Shown: positions 48,352 to 56,810, counted from the first letter of the stretch. The stretch: 64,000 bases of DNA from Gemmatimonadota bacterium (GCA_028287305.1 JAQBPX010000032.1:1-64000); one strand, 5' to 3'. Notes: generated from the sequence alone by a model not told the origin. Translations and numbers: made by a program.

Positions 48352-49170
48352 CTACCGCCCGAAGCCCACCTTCAGCGAAATCGAGTTCACGCGCGCGGCA
48401 TTGTACTCGGCCGCAATCCGGGCGCCCGACAGGCGGAGCTCGACGCCCGCCATGGCCTGCGCACCCAGGGCGTGCTCGTCGTGAAGGTCGACAAGGGCAG
48501 ACTTCTCGTGGGAGCTCGAGATGTAGCTGGACACGCCAGCATACGGCGAGAGCACTGCCCAACGCGTGACGACGATCTGCCGGCTCGCCACCACGTCGGC
48601 GCCAAAGACCGTGAGCCCGAGGTCGGCCGGTCCGTACATCGACACTGCGCTTCCGCGAGCGGACGCGTTCCACTTTCCATCAGCACTCCGGGCGAAGTTG
48701 TGCTGGAGCTGCATGCCGGCGAACCCGTAGTTCGCGCCGGGGTTCTTGGTGAAGTACAGCCCGAGGTCGGTGCGGTCACTCAGGCCCGCGCGGAGCGTGA
48801 GGCCCGGGAACTTGAGCCCTTCGCCCTCGAACAGCCAGTGCGCCGAATCGGGGTGGACGAAGGTGTTGTTCCATGCGCCGTCATGGTCGTCGATGCCCGT
48901 GTCGTACTGCAGCACGGAGAGCTCGAACTTCCCTCGGCCCATCGGCTTGGCGCTGATGAGTGGGCGGAAGTAGGCGACGAGACCTCCCTCGCGCGTAAAC
49001 TGGCGCCACTCCGATTGCGTGAGGGAGGCATCGAGCTGGAAGGAGCATTCCTTCCAGCGCGGATTGATGTGGAGGTGCGGGTGATCGGTGGACTGCGCGG
49101 CGAGTGTGGTGCCGACCGGGGCGTTGATGATGGCGGCGGCCGCGATTGTGAACAGAAGTTTGCGAGTCAT
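48352..49170 (-). CDS. Probable outer-membrane beta-barrel protein, 272 aa
   Basis: The protein starts with a signal peptide (MTRKLLFTIAAAAIINAPVG, cleavage near LAAQS). Alternating aromatic strands follow (GLVAYFRPLISAKPMGRGKF, DRTDLGLYFTKNPGANYGF, VSPYAGVSSYISSSHEKS, IAAEYNAARVNSISLKVGFG), ending in GFGR, an aromatic-rich barrel-like end. No named porin family is recognised. It heads the same-strand run AraC, TPR-secretin, TauE/SafE. Its leader contains a 10-base inverted repeat and, further up, a perfect palindrome. Confidence 0.75.
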   Translation of the reverse strand: MTRKLLFTIAAAAIINAPVGTTLAAQSTDHPHLHINPRWKECSFQLDASLTQSEWRQFTREGGLVAYFRPLISAKPMGRGKFELSVLQYDTGIDDHDGAWNNTFVHPDSAHWLFEGEGLKFPGLTLRAGLSDRTDLGLYFTKNPGANYGFAGMQLQHNFARSADGKWNASARGSAVSMYGPADLGLTVFGADVVASRQIVVTRWAVLSPYAGVSSYISSSHEKSALVDLHDEHALGAQAMAGVELRLSGARIAAEYNAARVNSISLKVGFGR

Positions 49171-49184
49171 GGGTCGATCCAGGT

Positions 49185-49292
49185 CGAGTATGGAAGGGCG
49201 CTCCGGATCCGGGCCAGCAGGATCGCGGTGAGGAACGCCTCCATACTCGGCGTATCGGACGTCGAAGTCGTCCGGTCCGATCGGATCGGACC
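49185..49292. promoter_or_regulatory. Inverted repeats upstream of the barrel gene
   Basis: CGAGTATGGA (49185-49194) and TCCATACTCG (49240-49249) form a perfect 10-base inverted repeat with 45 bases between, just ahead of the barrel gene start at 49170. GGTCCGATCGGATCGGACC (49274-49292) is a perfect 19-base palindrome, a likely protein site or terminator for the upstream MBL gene that ends at 49326. Confidence 0.5.
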
Positions 49293-49325
49293 ACTACATC
49301 ATCGGTTCCTGCCCTGGTTGGGGCG

Positions 49326-50225
49326 TCATTTCGGCCAGACGGTGAACCGCGGCAGTCGCGTTCGGGTGAACCGGCCGCGCATCGCCTGGACGGCCGAGTC
49401 GAGCGTCACCAGCTCGGCGCGCGACAGCTCGAGCCGGTCCTCGTCCGGCTGGTCCTGGGTGCCCACCGGATAGTCGGTGAAGGGCGTGCGCGCCTGCTCG
49501 ATGTGCGTGCCGAGGATGGCCGACACGGGTCGCGTCGCGGTGAATGCCACGAGGCGCGCGGTGCTGGTCGCGAAGGCGGCGGTGTCACGCACGTACAGCC
49601 GGCCGGGATAGAAGGTGTCGCCCGTGAGCAGCACCGCGGTCGCGCGATCGTAGAAGGCGAGGCCGGCAGGCTCGTGCCCGGGGATGGCGATGACGTCGAG
49701 GACGCGGTCGCCGAGGTCGAGGGACACGATGTCGGCGGGCCAGGCGCGGAAGCCAAAGAACTCGCGTACTGATGCCGTGTCTTTCTCCACGAGCGTCACG
49801 CCGGTCCGGTTGCGGAACTGGGCGTCGCCGGCCACGTGATCGCCGTGCCCATGGCTGTGCGCCACCACGAGCTCACGCGGGGCCCCGCCGTGACTGGCGC
49901 GCCAGGCGCCGAGAATGCTGTCGACCGGCTCCGCCACGGCGATTCCACCGGCGCCGGTGTCGAGCAGCAGCGCGCGCGTCTTCCCGATGAGCAGGTAGAG
50001 AAACGGCTTCTCGTAGTTCGTGCACGCCGGCTGCCGCAGGATGAAGAAGCCGGGGCGGTACTCGTGGATCCGGAAGGCCGGTCGCCCGTTGCAGGTCGGC
50101 CCGCCGGCGTACCACGTGGTCGGCATGCGTCCGGCGTGCTGCGCGATGGTCTTGCTGCAGGCGGTGAGCGCGAGGCAGACTGCGATCGGTGCGAGTGACT
50201 GGGTGAGGCCGCGCAGCATCCTCAC
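49326..50225 (-). CDS. Metallo-beta-lactamase-fold lipoprotein hydrolase
   Basis: The 299-residue product has a lipoprotein signal (VCLALTAC). Its MBL core includes HSHGHGDHVAG (the HxHxDH-type zinc motif), IPGHEPAGLAFY and LLTGDTFYPGRL, all expected metal ligands. The fold includes lactonases, glyoxalase II and beta-lactamase-like enzymes; the substrate is unknown. The GTG at 50225 overlaps the upstream gene's stop as GTGA; an ATG two codons later is an alternative. It is third in a coupled DUF2200, SHOCT-like, MBL run and should work in the periplasm. Confidence 0.9.
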   Translation of the reverse strand: MRMLRGLTQSLAPIAVCLALTACSKTIAQHAGRMPTTWYAGGPTCNGRPAFRIHEYRPGFFILRQPACTNYEKPFLYLLIGKTRALLLDTGAGGIAVAEPVDSILGAWRASHGGAPRELVVAHSHGHGDHVAGDAQFRNRTGVTLVEKDTASVREFFGFRAWPADIVSLDLGDRVLDVIAIPGHEPAGLAFYDRATAVLLTGDTFYPGRLYVRDTAAFATSTARLVAFTATRPVSAILGTHIEQARTPFTDYPVGTQDQPDEDRLELSRAELVTLDSAVQAMRGRFTRTRLPRFTVWPK

Positions 50226-50929
50226 GAGTCCTCACCGGTCAGCGGGTGATCGGCGCGGTCGGAGAGCAGTTTCACCGTCTGTTCGGCAATGGCTTCCATC
50301 TGCCGCTCGCGCTCTCGGGCCCACCGCGGGAGGCGGATGAGGTTGGCCGCGAACGAAGCGACGGCCATCCCGCCGAACAGGGCGAGCACCGCCAGCGCCT
50401 TCTCAGGCTTGCCGGCGGACGCGACCACCGCGCTCACGAGGAGCGACATTCCGCCGGTCGCGATGCCGAGCATGTTGAGGGCGATGCCATCGTCCTTCAA
50501 CGTGCTGAGGCGGAGCTGTTCCCCATGCGCGGTAGGCTCCACGGAGATGTGCAGGTTGCCGTGCGACCAGTCGCGAAGCCCGCCGGTGGTCGTCGTGCGC
50601 CCCTGCGTGGCAAATGTGGTCCTGAACTGGGAGATGAGTTGCTCCCACTCGCGATCGGTCGGCGCGCGGGGAAGGTCGACCACTCGCGACACTCCGACGG
50701 GCATGCCCAGCGAACGGCGCACGGGGGCCGAGGTGCCGCGCGCGTTGAGCAGCTCGGCGGCCTGCGCGACGCGAGCGGGCTCGATACCCGCCTCCTGTCC
50801 GATGCGCTGCAGTTCAGCAAGGGTCATCCCGCCGGATTCGGCGCGGAGCGACTTATCGCGCGTGCCGCCGGTAGTCGCCAGGCTGAAGATTTCGCGCACT
50901 TCGTCGTCCTCGTAGCGGCGGTCGGTCAT
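50222..50929 (-). CDS. Membrane protein with SHOCT-like N-terminus, 235 aa
   Basis: The N-terminal [17 protein letters not shown] and [20 protein letters not shown] stretches resemble the short SHOCT-like or DUF1707-like helical motifs found at protein ends. A ~90-residue soluble beta domain follows, then two membrane helices near residues 150-200 and a charged tail. I assign no function. Its ATG at 50929 overlaps the DUF2200 stop as ATGA, and its stop overlaps the MBL gene start as GTGA. Confidence 0.8.
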   Translation of the reverse strand: MTDRRYEDDEVREIFSLATTGGTRDKSLRAESGGMTLAELQRIGQEAGIEPARVAQAAELLNARGTSAPVRRSLGMPVGVSRVVDLPRAPTDREWEQLISQFRTTFATQGRTTTTGGLRDWSHGNLHISVEPTAHGEQLRLSTLKDDGIALNMLGIATGGMSLLVSAVVASAGKPEKALAVLALFGGMAVASFAANLIRLPRWARERERQMEAIAEQTVKLLSDRADHPLTGEDS

Positions 50930-51291
50930 GGCTGTCGAGGGGTCTTCCGCAGGATCTTCTCCATCGGCCTGCCCTTGGCCAGTTCATCCACGAGCTTGTC
51001 CAGGTACCGGATGTTGCGCATCAGCGGGTCCTCGATGTCCTCGATCCGCACCCCGCAGATCACGCCCGTGATCTTCACGACATCGGGATGCATCGCCGGT
51101 GCGTCATTGAAGAACGTCTCGAAATCCATCTTCTTCTCGATGAGCTCGGCCAGTGCACCCGGAGTGTAACCGGTAAGCCACGAGATGACCTGGTGCAACT
51201 CCTCCACGGTGCGTCCCTTGACCTCGACCTTCTTCACGTAGTGGGGATAGACGCTCGCGAATGGCATCGTGAAGATCTTGTGTCTCGCCAT
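50926..51291 (-). CDS. DUF2200 family protein
   Basis: The 121-residue protein reads [60 protein letters not shown] and [20 protein letters not shown], the DUF2200 signature over its whole length. No function is known for the family. It precedes a membrane protein and an MBL-fold lipoprotein in a coupled run and follows a 120-residue gene by 11 bases. Confidence 0.92.
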   Translation of the reverse strand: MARHKIFTMPFASVYPHYVKKVEVKGRTVEELHQVISWLTGYTPGALAELIEKKMDFETFFNDAPAMHPDVVKITGVICGVRIEDIEDPLMRNIRYLDKLVDELAKGRPMEKILRKTPRQP

Positions 51292-51302
51292 GCGTACGTC
51301 TC

Positions 51303-51665
51303 CTAACGCCCGATCCCAATCGCCGAGCGCAGAGTCGCCACCACATGATCCGGACTCGCCACCTCGATGACGAGCCGCTGGTAGTGCTCATGCGCGAGCT
51401 CGATCACCACCGTATTCTCGGGATCGTGCACGTCGTAGAAGACGAAGCCGTCGTGCTGGTAGAAGCTGCCGGCAGTAAGCAATCCGGGAATCTGCGTGCC
51501 CGGCAGGCGCAAGCCGTGCCACCATCCGCGGGCGGGCTCGGGATCGGCGCGCACGGAGGTAATGTGCGCGAGGGGAATTTCCAGGCGGCTCTTGAGCGCC
51601 CAGAGCTTGTCCCAGCCCTCGACCTCGAAATGCACCCGATCGCCTTCGACTACGACGTCCACCAT
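51303..51665 (-). CDS. Small beta-rich protein, 120 aa, probable PH-like fold
   Basis: The 120 residues form alternating strands with [60 protein letters not shown] and a terminal helix, resembling bacterial PH-like domains. No signal peptide or membrane segment is present. It lies 12 bases after a 104-residue gene. The function is unknown and the fold call is tentative. Confidence 0.75.
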   Translation of the reverse strand: MVDVVVEGDRVHFEVEGWDKLWALKSRLEIPLAHITSVRADPEPARGWWHGLRLPGTQIPGLLTAGSFYQHDGFVFYDVHDPENTVVIELAHEHYQRLVIEVASPDHVVATLRSAIGIGR

Positions 51666-51677
51666 TTCAGTCTCCGC

Positions 51678-51992
51678 TCAAGAGCTCTCGGCCAGGTAAA
51701 GAGACGTGATCTCCGTCCGCAGCTCGTCTGGAGTTCCGTCCCAGGTAGTTCGATCGGTGATCTCGAAGTCGCGTCCCAACTCGTCGCGAACAGCTTCACG
51801 CGCATGTCGAAACCATTGAAGGTACGACCATTCTCGCGGCTTCGGAGTCGCGAAAGCTCCATGCTCGGCTTCCCATTGGACTTCAGCGGCAGCTCGATAG
51901 ACGTACTGAAAGATGTCTTCCGCTTGTCCTGGCCGGATCAGGAGCCGACCTCCTGCGTCGATCGAGATGGCGGCGATTTCGAGTTTGCGCAT
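51678..51992 (-). CDS. Hypothetical protein, 104 aa
   Basis: The ATG at 51992 starts MRKLEIAAISIDAGGRLLIR, then EDIFQYVYRAAAEVQWEAEH, and WSYLQWFRHAREAVRDELGR. It looks like a small soluble alpha-beta protein; the same style of protein is seen in integron cassettes and isolated loci, but I cannot name a family. Base composition is slightly less GC-rich than its neighbours. It lies 13 bases after the paralogous membrane-protein gene. Confidence 0.7.
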   Translation of the reverse strand: MRKLEIAAISIDAGGRLLIRPGQAEDIFQYVYRAAAEVQWEAEHGAFATPKPREWSYLQWFRHAREAVRDELGRDFEITDRTTWDGTPDELRTEITSLYLAESS

Positions 51993-52005
51993 CACGGAGG
52001 AATAC

Positions 52006-52437
52006 TCACTCCGTCGTGACATCCGTGCCACCACCGGAAGCCAGTCGCGCATCCGCCCGCCGTGCCAGCGCGAGTGACGCCGACGCGCACGCTGCCGACG
52101 CCAGCGCGAAGGTGGGCGCGATCAGCAGCACGTCGCCCCACCTCAGCGACAGCACCCTTGCCCAGGCGGCCGCGAGCAGGAGTCCGCCCACGGCGCCCCA
52201 TCCCGCGAACCGCGCCAGCGACATCCGGTCGAAGCTGCGACGTCCCTCGGCCAGCACCAGGATCATCGAGAAGGTGACGCCGGCAACGAACCCGAACGCG
52301 CCCAGCACCAGGGGAATCGGGACGTCGGTGTTCACGCCAAGCAGCCAGCGAGGCACGCCGCCGGCGATACCGAGCATCACGGCCCAGGCCACGCCGAGAC
52401 CCACTGCGCCGCGAATCCTTCCGAGCCATGCTGGCAT
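52006..52437 (-). CDS. Four-helix membrane protein, paralogue of 22096-22632
   Basis: The ATG at 52437 gives 143 residues with about four hydrophobic segments. SFDRMSLARFAGWGAVGGLL corresponds to RFERLSLARFAAMGAGGGLL in the protein at 22096-22632, in the same position of the fold. The longer tail of that paralogue is absent here. It follows the Tat-exported protein by 11 bases. The function is unknown. Confidence 0.8.
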   Translation of the reverse strand: MPAWLGRIRGAVGLGVAWAVMLGIAGGVPRWLLGVNTDVPIPLVLGAFGFVAGVTFSMILVLAEGRRSFDRMSLARFAGWGAVGGLLLAAAWARVLSLRWGDVLLIAPTFALASAACASASLALARRADARLASGGGTDVTTE

Positions 52438-52448
52438 GCTGCCCTCCG

Positions 52449-53132
52449 CTACATGCGAATGTACGCGCAGCCGGCGTTCTGTGAGCGGGCGAGCCCGAAG
52501 ATGCCCGACGGCACCGCGTACGCCCCCTGGATCAGCCCCTTGCGCAGGTCGGCGTGGACGTCGTCGGCAGAGCGGCCGGCCTTCGCCGCCAGGCGCCGGG
52601 AGAGGTTCGTCATGGCGAAGTCGCAGACCAGCACGATCGCGCCGCGCTCGACCAGGTCGGCGATCGAGGGCAGCGTGATCCCGGGTGCCGGGCTCGGGGC
52701 CCGGTGCCAGAACGGGTTGCGCGTCGCGGGCTGCTGCGTCGCAGGATCCTTCGTGCTGTACTCGGCGCCGAGCGAGTAGCGCTCCCACAGCTTGTCGCTG
52801 AGCGCGGCGCCGATCGCCTGCGTCCGGATGTTGAGAACCGCGCGCGCGTCGTAATTGCCAGCTCGATACGCGCTCCGGCAGTTGTCGAGGTACCGCTCTG
52901 CGATCTCGACCACGATCGGGTCCGCCGGGTCGCCGAGGCTGGGCCAGTCGAACACGGCGCGGTCGGTCGCCTTGCGCAGGGTGTCGAGCCAGCGAAGGTC
53001 CCAGTCGCCGCTCTCGGCGATCGACGAGCCGATTGAAGCGGGAACGACGGCTGCGAGTGCGACCGTCGAAGCCAGTCGCCCGGCATCGGTGAGGAACGTG
53101 CGGCGTGACGGTAGCTCGGTTTCGCTGCTCAT
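52449..53132 (-). CDS. Tat-exported protein, 227 aa, unknown function
   Basis: The N-terminus has a twin-arginine motif (SRRTFL) followed by a hydrophobic stretch (STVALAAVVPASIGSS), so the folded protein is exported by Tat. The mature part contains VFDWPSLGDPADPIVVEIAE, ERYLDNCRSAYRAGNYDARA and VERGAIVLVCDFAMTNLSRR. No cofactor motif is recognised. The ATG at 53132 overlaps the preceding stop as ATGA, coupling it to the 112-residue gene, which may be its partner. Confidence 0.8.
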   Translation of the reverse strand: MSSETELPSRRTFLTDAGRLASTVALAAVVPASIGSSIAESGDWDLRWLDTLRKATDRAVFDWPSLGDPADPIVVEIAERYLDNCRSAYRAGNYDARAVLNIRTQAIGAALSDKLWERYSLGAEYSTKDPATQQPATRNPFWHRAPSPAPGITLPSIADLVERGAIVLVCDFAMTNLSRRLAAKAGRSADDVHADLRKGLIQGAYAVPSGIFGLARSQNAGCAYIRM

Positions 53133-53467
53133 TGCCCGGAGTAGTGCTGGATGAGGGATTCGGCCGCAGGCTCCCACGCGCTTCGCGGGGGCGCCGACCC
53201 GTCGAGATGATCCGAATACTGCTGCAGGCAGTCCGCGATGTCACGGCGGAGAGTTGCCAGGTTGTGATGGTGATCGACGCAGGCCGCGATGAGCATTGCG
53301 AGCGCGGCTGCCACCTCCGAGGCGGGGACGTCGCTGGCGGCGCGCCAGCCGATGTCGTCCAGTGCGACGGCCAGGCGGCGTTCGGCCTCCGACGGTTCGT
53401 CCCCGGCAAGTGACGTTCCCCGGTCGGCCAGAAAGCGCGAAACCAGCCCGGACATCGACGCGTCCAT
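53129..53467 (-). CDS. Hypothetical protein coupled to the Tat-exported protein, 112 aa
   Basis: A 112-residue helical protein (RRLAVALDDIGWRAASDVPA, VAAALAMLIAACVDHHHNLA, IADCLQQYSDHLDG). It has no signal peptide and no domain I recognise. Its ATG shares one base with the SnoaL-like gene's stop (TAATG) and its stop overlaps the Tat-exported gene as ATGA, so all three are translated together. It could be a cytoplasmic chaperone for the Tat substrate; that is inference from position. Confidence 0.72.
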   Translation of the reverse strand: MDASMSGLVSRFLADRGTSLAGDEPSEAERRLAVALDDIGWRAASDVPASEVAAALAMLIAACVDHHHNLATLRRDIADCLQQYSDHLDGSAPPRSAWEPAAESLIQHYSGQ

Positions 53468-53835
53468 TACCGGTACTCATTGTCGTTGAGGACGATCACC
53501 CAGGCGCGTCGCTCGGCGATCTTGCCGTCGCGCATGACGAAGACCTCCGCCATCGACATCCGCATCTCGCCACCGGCCGCGCGCTTCGCGGTGCCAGTGA
53601 GTTCCGCCATGACGACGTCGCCCTGCTCGATCATCCGCACCACTTCGAGCTCGGGCGGGTCGATGAAATCGGGTGCGCCGTCGATCGCGCGGTCGTAGGC
53701 CTGCTTTCCGGCGAGCTGGAAGGCGCCGAAGACCGTCCACTTGATGTCGTCCGTGAGGCAGGACAGGATTTGCGCGTGGTCGTTGCGGCGGAATCCGTCG
53801 AGGTATGCGTTGACGGTTTCGATGTTGTTCGACAT
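53467..53835 (-). CDS. SnoaL-like NTF2-fold protein
   Basis: The ATG at 53835 gives 122 residues: NIETVNAYLDGFRRNDHAQI, CLTDDIKWTVFGAFQLAGKQ, PELEVVRMIEQGDVVMAELT and EVFVMRDGKIAERRAWVIV, a complete SnoaL-like domain. Such proteins are ketosteroid-isomerase-like; the substrate is unknown. It overlaps the 112-residue gene by one base and follows a DUF6933-like gene by 53 bases. Confidence 0.88.
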   Translation of the reverse strand: MSNNIETVNAYLDGFRRNDHAQILSCLTDDIKWTVFGAFQLAGKQAYDRAIDGAPDFIDPPELEVVRMIEQGDVVMAELTGTAKRAAGGEMRMSMAEVFVMRDGKIAERRAWVIVLNDNEYR

Positions 53836-53888
53836 GGGTTGCGCTCGAGTATTCGGGGATGCCAGCAGCGAAGGATGGGCGATGTGGG

Positions 53889-54404
53889 CTAGCCGGCGCC
53901 CCACCGGGCGAGCAGGAGCCGAGTCGCGTCGCGAGAGGGAAAGACCACGCCCCCGAACGGACGGCCGGCATGACAGGGGGTCGCCGCGAGGCGCGCCTCT
54001 ACGAAGGGCAGCGTGCTGTCATCCCACCCGCCAATTTCCAGGTGGAAGGGAAGCACCTTGGCGAAGTCCACCATGATGCCGACCACGGAGCGATCCTTCG
54101 TTGGCGCCACCAGGACCTGGGACATCGCGGCCACTTCGGCGTTCGCAACGGAAGGGTGGATGTCGAGTCGCCGCAGTCGCGCGCGTAGAATCTCTGGCAG
54201 TCGGGCAGCCAGGCTGCGGACATCGCGCGCCGGAAGCACGATCGGCAGCAGGGCATTGGCACTGACCAGGAGAAGGAGCGGGCGACGATCGACAATGAGT
54301 CGATTGACGTACCAATCGCCAAGCGCCGTCTCGGACTGCGCGGTAACGGAAGCCGTCACCGGCAGCGCACCGGCAAGTTTCTGGGTACGACGAAGGACGA
54401 CCAT
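53889..54404 (-). CDS. DUF6933-like protein, 171 aa
   Basis: The 171-residue protein reads VVLRRTQKLAGALPV, TALGDWYVNRLIVDRRPLLL, LVSANALLPIVLPARDVRSL and VVGIMVDFAKVLPFHLEIG. The opening (a Thr-x-Lys-Leu strand, then LGDWYxN, then an N-A-L-L-P strand) fits the DUF6933 family, of unknown function and found in small operons. I hold the family name as likely, not certain. It is first in a run toward the SnoaL-like gene. Confidence 0.75.
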   Translation of the reverse strand: MVVLRRTQKLAGALPVTASVTAQSETALGDWYVNRLIVDRRPLLLLVSANALLPIVLPARDVRSLAARLPEILRARLRRLDIHPSVANAEVAAMSQVLVAPTKDRSVVGIMVDFAKVLPFHLEIGGWDDSTLPFVEARLAATPCHAGRPFGGVVFPSRDATRLLLARWGAG

Positions 54405-54476
54405 GACTGTGCGCGTCCTCCGAAAGTGCCGCTTGGGTGGAGTGCTACAGGCCGGGCGTTCGCAGCGTCCGGGACG

Positions 54477-54695
54477 TCAGCGTGAGCGATCGCCGGCCGG
54501 CTTCGTCCGCAGGCGGACGCGCCGGCTGGCCGCGATGACCATCGCGATTCCGGCGACGAAGGTGATGCCGCCGTAGAGCGCCCACTTCGTCTGCCCGGTC
54601 ATGAAGCTGCCTGGCAGGACGTTGACTCCCTGGAGAAACCAGACGCCTCCGATGAGCAGGCACAGTACGCCAACGACGTAGAGCGTGATTCGCAT
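54477..54695 (-). CDS. Small two-helix membrane protein, 72 aa
   Basis: GAGGAG before the ATG at 54695 fixes the start. The 72 residues are MRITLYVVGVLCLLIGGVWF with a following LQGVNVLPGSFMTGQTKWAL, then a second helix (YGGITFVAGIAMVIAASRR) and a basic tail. The VLPGSFMxGxxxW stretch between the helices is a common small-protein motif of unknown role. It lies between an ABC-F gene upstream and the DUF6933-like gene. Confidence 0.75.
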   Translation of the reverse strand: MRITLYVVGVLCLLIGGVWFLQGVNVLPGSFMTGQTKWALYGGITFVAGIAMVIAASRRVRLRTKPAGDRSR

Positions 54696-54724
54696 CGTAT
54701 CTCCTCGGAAGGGCCTGCCCAATA

Positions 54725-56335
54725 CTACCCTCGCGCCGCGACCACCGCTTCCCACTCCGTGAACGGCCCGTCGAAGTCTACCAGTCGTGTGCCCTCGAAC
54801 GCCCAGACGCGCGTCGCGACCTCGCGCAGGAATGCGCGATCGTGGCTCACCAGCAGCACGGTCCCCTCGTAATCCGACAGGGCGTCCTCGAGCACCTCGA
54901 TGTTCTCGACGTCCAAGTGGTTGGTCGGCTCATCGAGCACCAGCAGGTTGGCGCGCGTGAGCGAGATGAGCGCGAGTGCCACGCGGGCGCGCTCGCCACC
55001 ACTCAGTGAGCGGATCTCGCGAAAGACTTCCTCGCCGGTGAACCCGAATGCGCCCAGGTGGTTCTGCACCTGGCCACGATTCCAGAGCGGGCGCTGGCCG
55101 TTGATCGCATCAGACAGGGACTGGTTGAGCGGGAGGTCGGCCAGGTCCTGCCGGAACCACGCGGCGGTGATCGAGCCGCCGATTCGCGTGCCGCCGCTCG
55201 CGGGCGGACGATCGCCGAGCAGGGTGGAGATGAACGACGTCTTGCCGGCGCCGTTCGGGCCGACGAGCGCGACGAAGTCGTTGCGTCGCAGCACGGCCGT
55301 GAATCCGTCCACCAGCACGCGGCCCGGCACCTCCACGCGGAGGTTGTCGACCGCGACCACCTGGTCGCCACCGCGCTCGGCGATGTCCAGTTGCAGCGTC
55401 ATCGCCGCCGGATCGCCCGGCGGCGGGGCGAGGCGCGGCAGTCGCTCGAGCCGCTTGCGCTTGCCCTTTGCCTGGAAGGAGTTCACCCCCGCGATGTTCC
55501 GCATGATGTAGTCCTGCTCCTTCTTCACGTACGCGCGCTGCTTCTCCAGCTCGCGCTCGCGCGTGAGGCGCCGCTCGGCGCGCTGCGGCACGAACTGGCT
55601 GTAGTTGCCCTTGTAGCTCTCGCTCGTGCCGGCTTCCACGTGCAGGATGTTCGTGCAGATCGCGTCGAGGAACGCGCGGTCGTGCGAGACCACGATCACC
55701 GACTCATTGGCTTCCTTGAGCCATTCCTGGAGCCAGGTGGTGGTGTCGAGGTCGAGGTGGTTGGTGGGTTCGTCGAGCAGGAGAAGGTCGGCGGGCGCGA
55801 TCAGTTGCGCGGCCAGCCCCACGCGCCCGCGCTCGCCGCCGGAGAGCGACGACACGAGTCGCGTCTTCGACTCCTCGGCATCGAAGCCGAGGCCCTGAAG
55901 CACGGCGTCGACGCGAGCGTGGTAGACGTAGCCGCCCATGTCGGCGAAGCGCTCTTGGTCATGCCCGAAGCGCTCGAGGAACTGGTCGGTGACATTCTCG
56001 CCCATGGCGCCGAGCTCGAGGGCCTGCTCGGCGATGCGCTGTTCGAGCGCCATGACCTCGCGCCAGGCCGCCGCGCCGGCCTCCCACACCGTGGTGGCAC
56101 CCTCGAAGGCGCGATGCTGGTCGAGCAGGGCATGCCGAAGTCCCGGCTTGCGGGCGACGCTACCCACCGTGGGCACGAGGTCGCCGGTGATCACGTTGAA
56201 GATCGACGTCTTGCCGACGCCGTTGCGCCCGATGATGCCCCACCGTTCGCCCTCGGCGACGGTGAAGGTGATGTTCTTGAAGAGCTCGTCGGCACCGAAG
56301 GAGATGCCGACGTTGGAGACGGAGAGGATAGTCAC
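54725..56335 (-). CDS. ABC-F family ATPase (Uup/EttA-like)
   Basis: The 536-residue soluble protein has two ATPase domains: Walker A GRNGVGKTS and GPNGAGKTS, signatures LSGGERGR and LSGGERAR, and LLLLDEPTNHLD twice. Between them a charged linker (ERELEKQRAYVKKEQDYIM) is the ABC-F interdomain helix pair that enters the ribosome. There is no membrane domain. ABC-F proteins act on stalled or antibiotic-bound ribosomes or in translation initiation. The GTG at 56335 starts it. No other translation gene is adjacent. Confidence 0.95.
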   Translation of the reverse strand: MTILSVSNVGISFGADELFKNITFTVAEGERWGIIGRNGVGKTSIFNVITGDLVPTVGSVARKPGLRHALLDQHRAFEGATTVWEAGAAAWREVMALEQRIAEQALELGAMGENVTDQFLERFGHDQERFADMGGYVYHARVDAVLQGLGFDAEESKTRLVSSLSGGERGRVGLAAQLIAPADLLLLDEPTNHLDLDTTTWLQEWLKEANESVIVVSHDRAFLDAICTNILHVEAGTSESYKGNYSQFVPQRAERRLTRERELEKQRAYVKKEQDYIMRNIAGVNSFQAKGKRKRLERLPRLAPPPGDPAAMTLQLDIAERGGDQVVAVDNLRVEVPGRVLVDGFTAVLRRNDFVALVGPNGAGKTSFISTLLGDRPPASGGTRIGGSITAAWFRQDLADLPLNQSLSDAINGQRPLWNRGQVQNHLGAFGFTGEEVFREIRSLSGGERARVALALISLTRANLLVLDEPTNHLDVENIEVLEDALSDYEGTVLLVSHDRAFLREVATRVWAFEGTRLVDFDGPFTEWEAVVAARG

Positions 56336-56407
56336 GGTGAGGGAAAGCTAAACGCCTCGCTGAAAACCCTGCTAGCTAAATGCGCTGAGCCGACAGCAGC
56401 TTGCACA

Positions 56408-56788
56408 ATGAAAATCATCCAGATGCTTGCCGGTGCGGCGTTCATGACGTCGTCACTCGTGTCGCCAGTCGCCGGTGTGGCCCAGCACCCCAAGGCCGAG
56501 ATCCGCAACCTCCTCCCATCCATGGGCACGGTCACCGTTTCGTACATGGCCTGCCGGCCCGATGTCTTCCGGGTGGGTGCCGGTCGCCAGGATTCGAAGG
56601 GCCTGCACGCGGCGATCAATCATGCACCGAGCCGCCGCGGCCTGTGCATGATCACGCGCGTGCACGTCCAGCTCGACCGGGGGCCGGCGGTGACAGACTT
56701 CACGTCATCGTCAGGCAGCCGGGCGAGCGTCTTCATCGTCGGGTCGAGAAATGGCACGCCCAGCGTGAACGCAATGGGTGAGAGGTGA
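56408..56788 (+). CDS. Secreted protein, 126 aa, unknown function
   Basis: The ATG at 56408 begins MKIIQMLAGAAFMTSSLVSP with a cleavage region near AQHPKAE, a normal signal peptide. The mature ~100 residues hold VTVSYMACRPDVFRVGAGRQ and ASVFIVGSRNGTPSVNAMGE, with two cysteines. No family is recognised. The frame is open upstream through the ABC-F gene, but the composition there is that of an antisense shadow. A strong terminator follows. Confidence 0.65.
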   Translation: MKIIQMLAGAAFMTSSLVSPVAGVAQHPKAEIRNLLPSMGTVTVSYMACRPDVFRVGAGRQDSKGLHAAINHAPSRRGLCMITRVHVQLDRGPAVTDFTSSSGSRASVFIVGSRNGTPSVNAMGER

Positions 56789-56810
56789 ACGAGCGAGCCT
56801 GAGGTCGAGG

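Noticed and set aside
55058-56407. Upstream extension of the 126-residue secreted protein
   Set aside because: The frame is antisense to the well-conserved ABC-F ATPase and precedes a clear signal peptide start.
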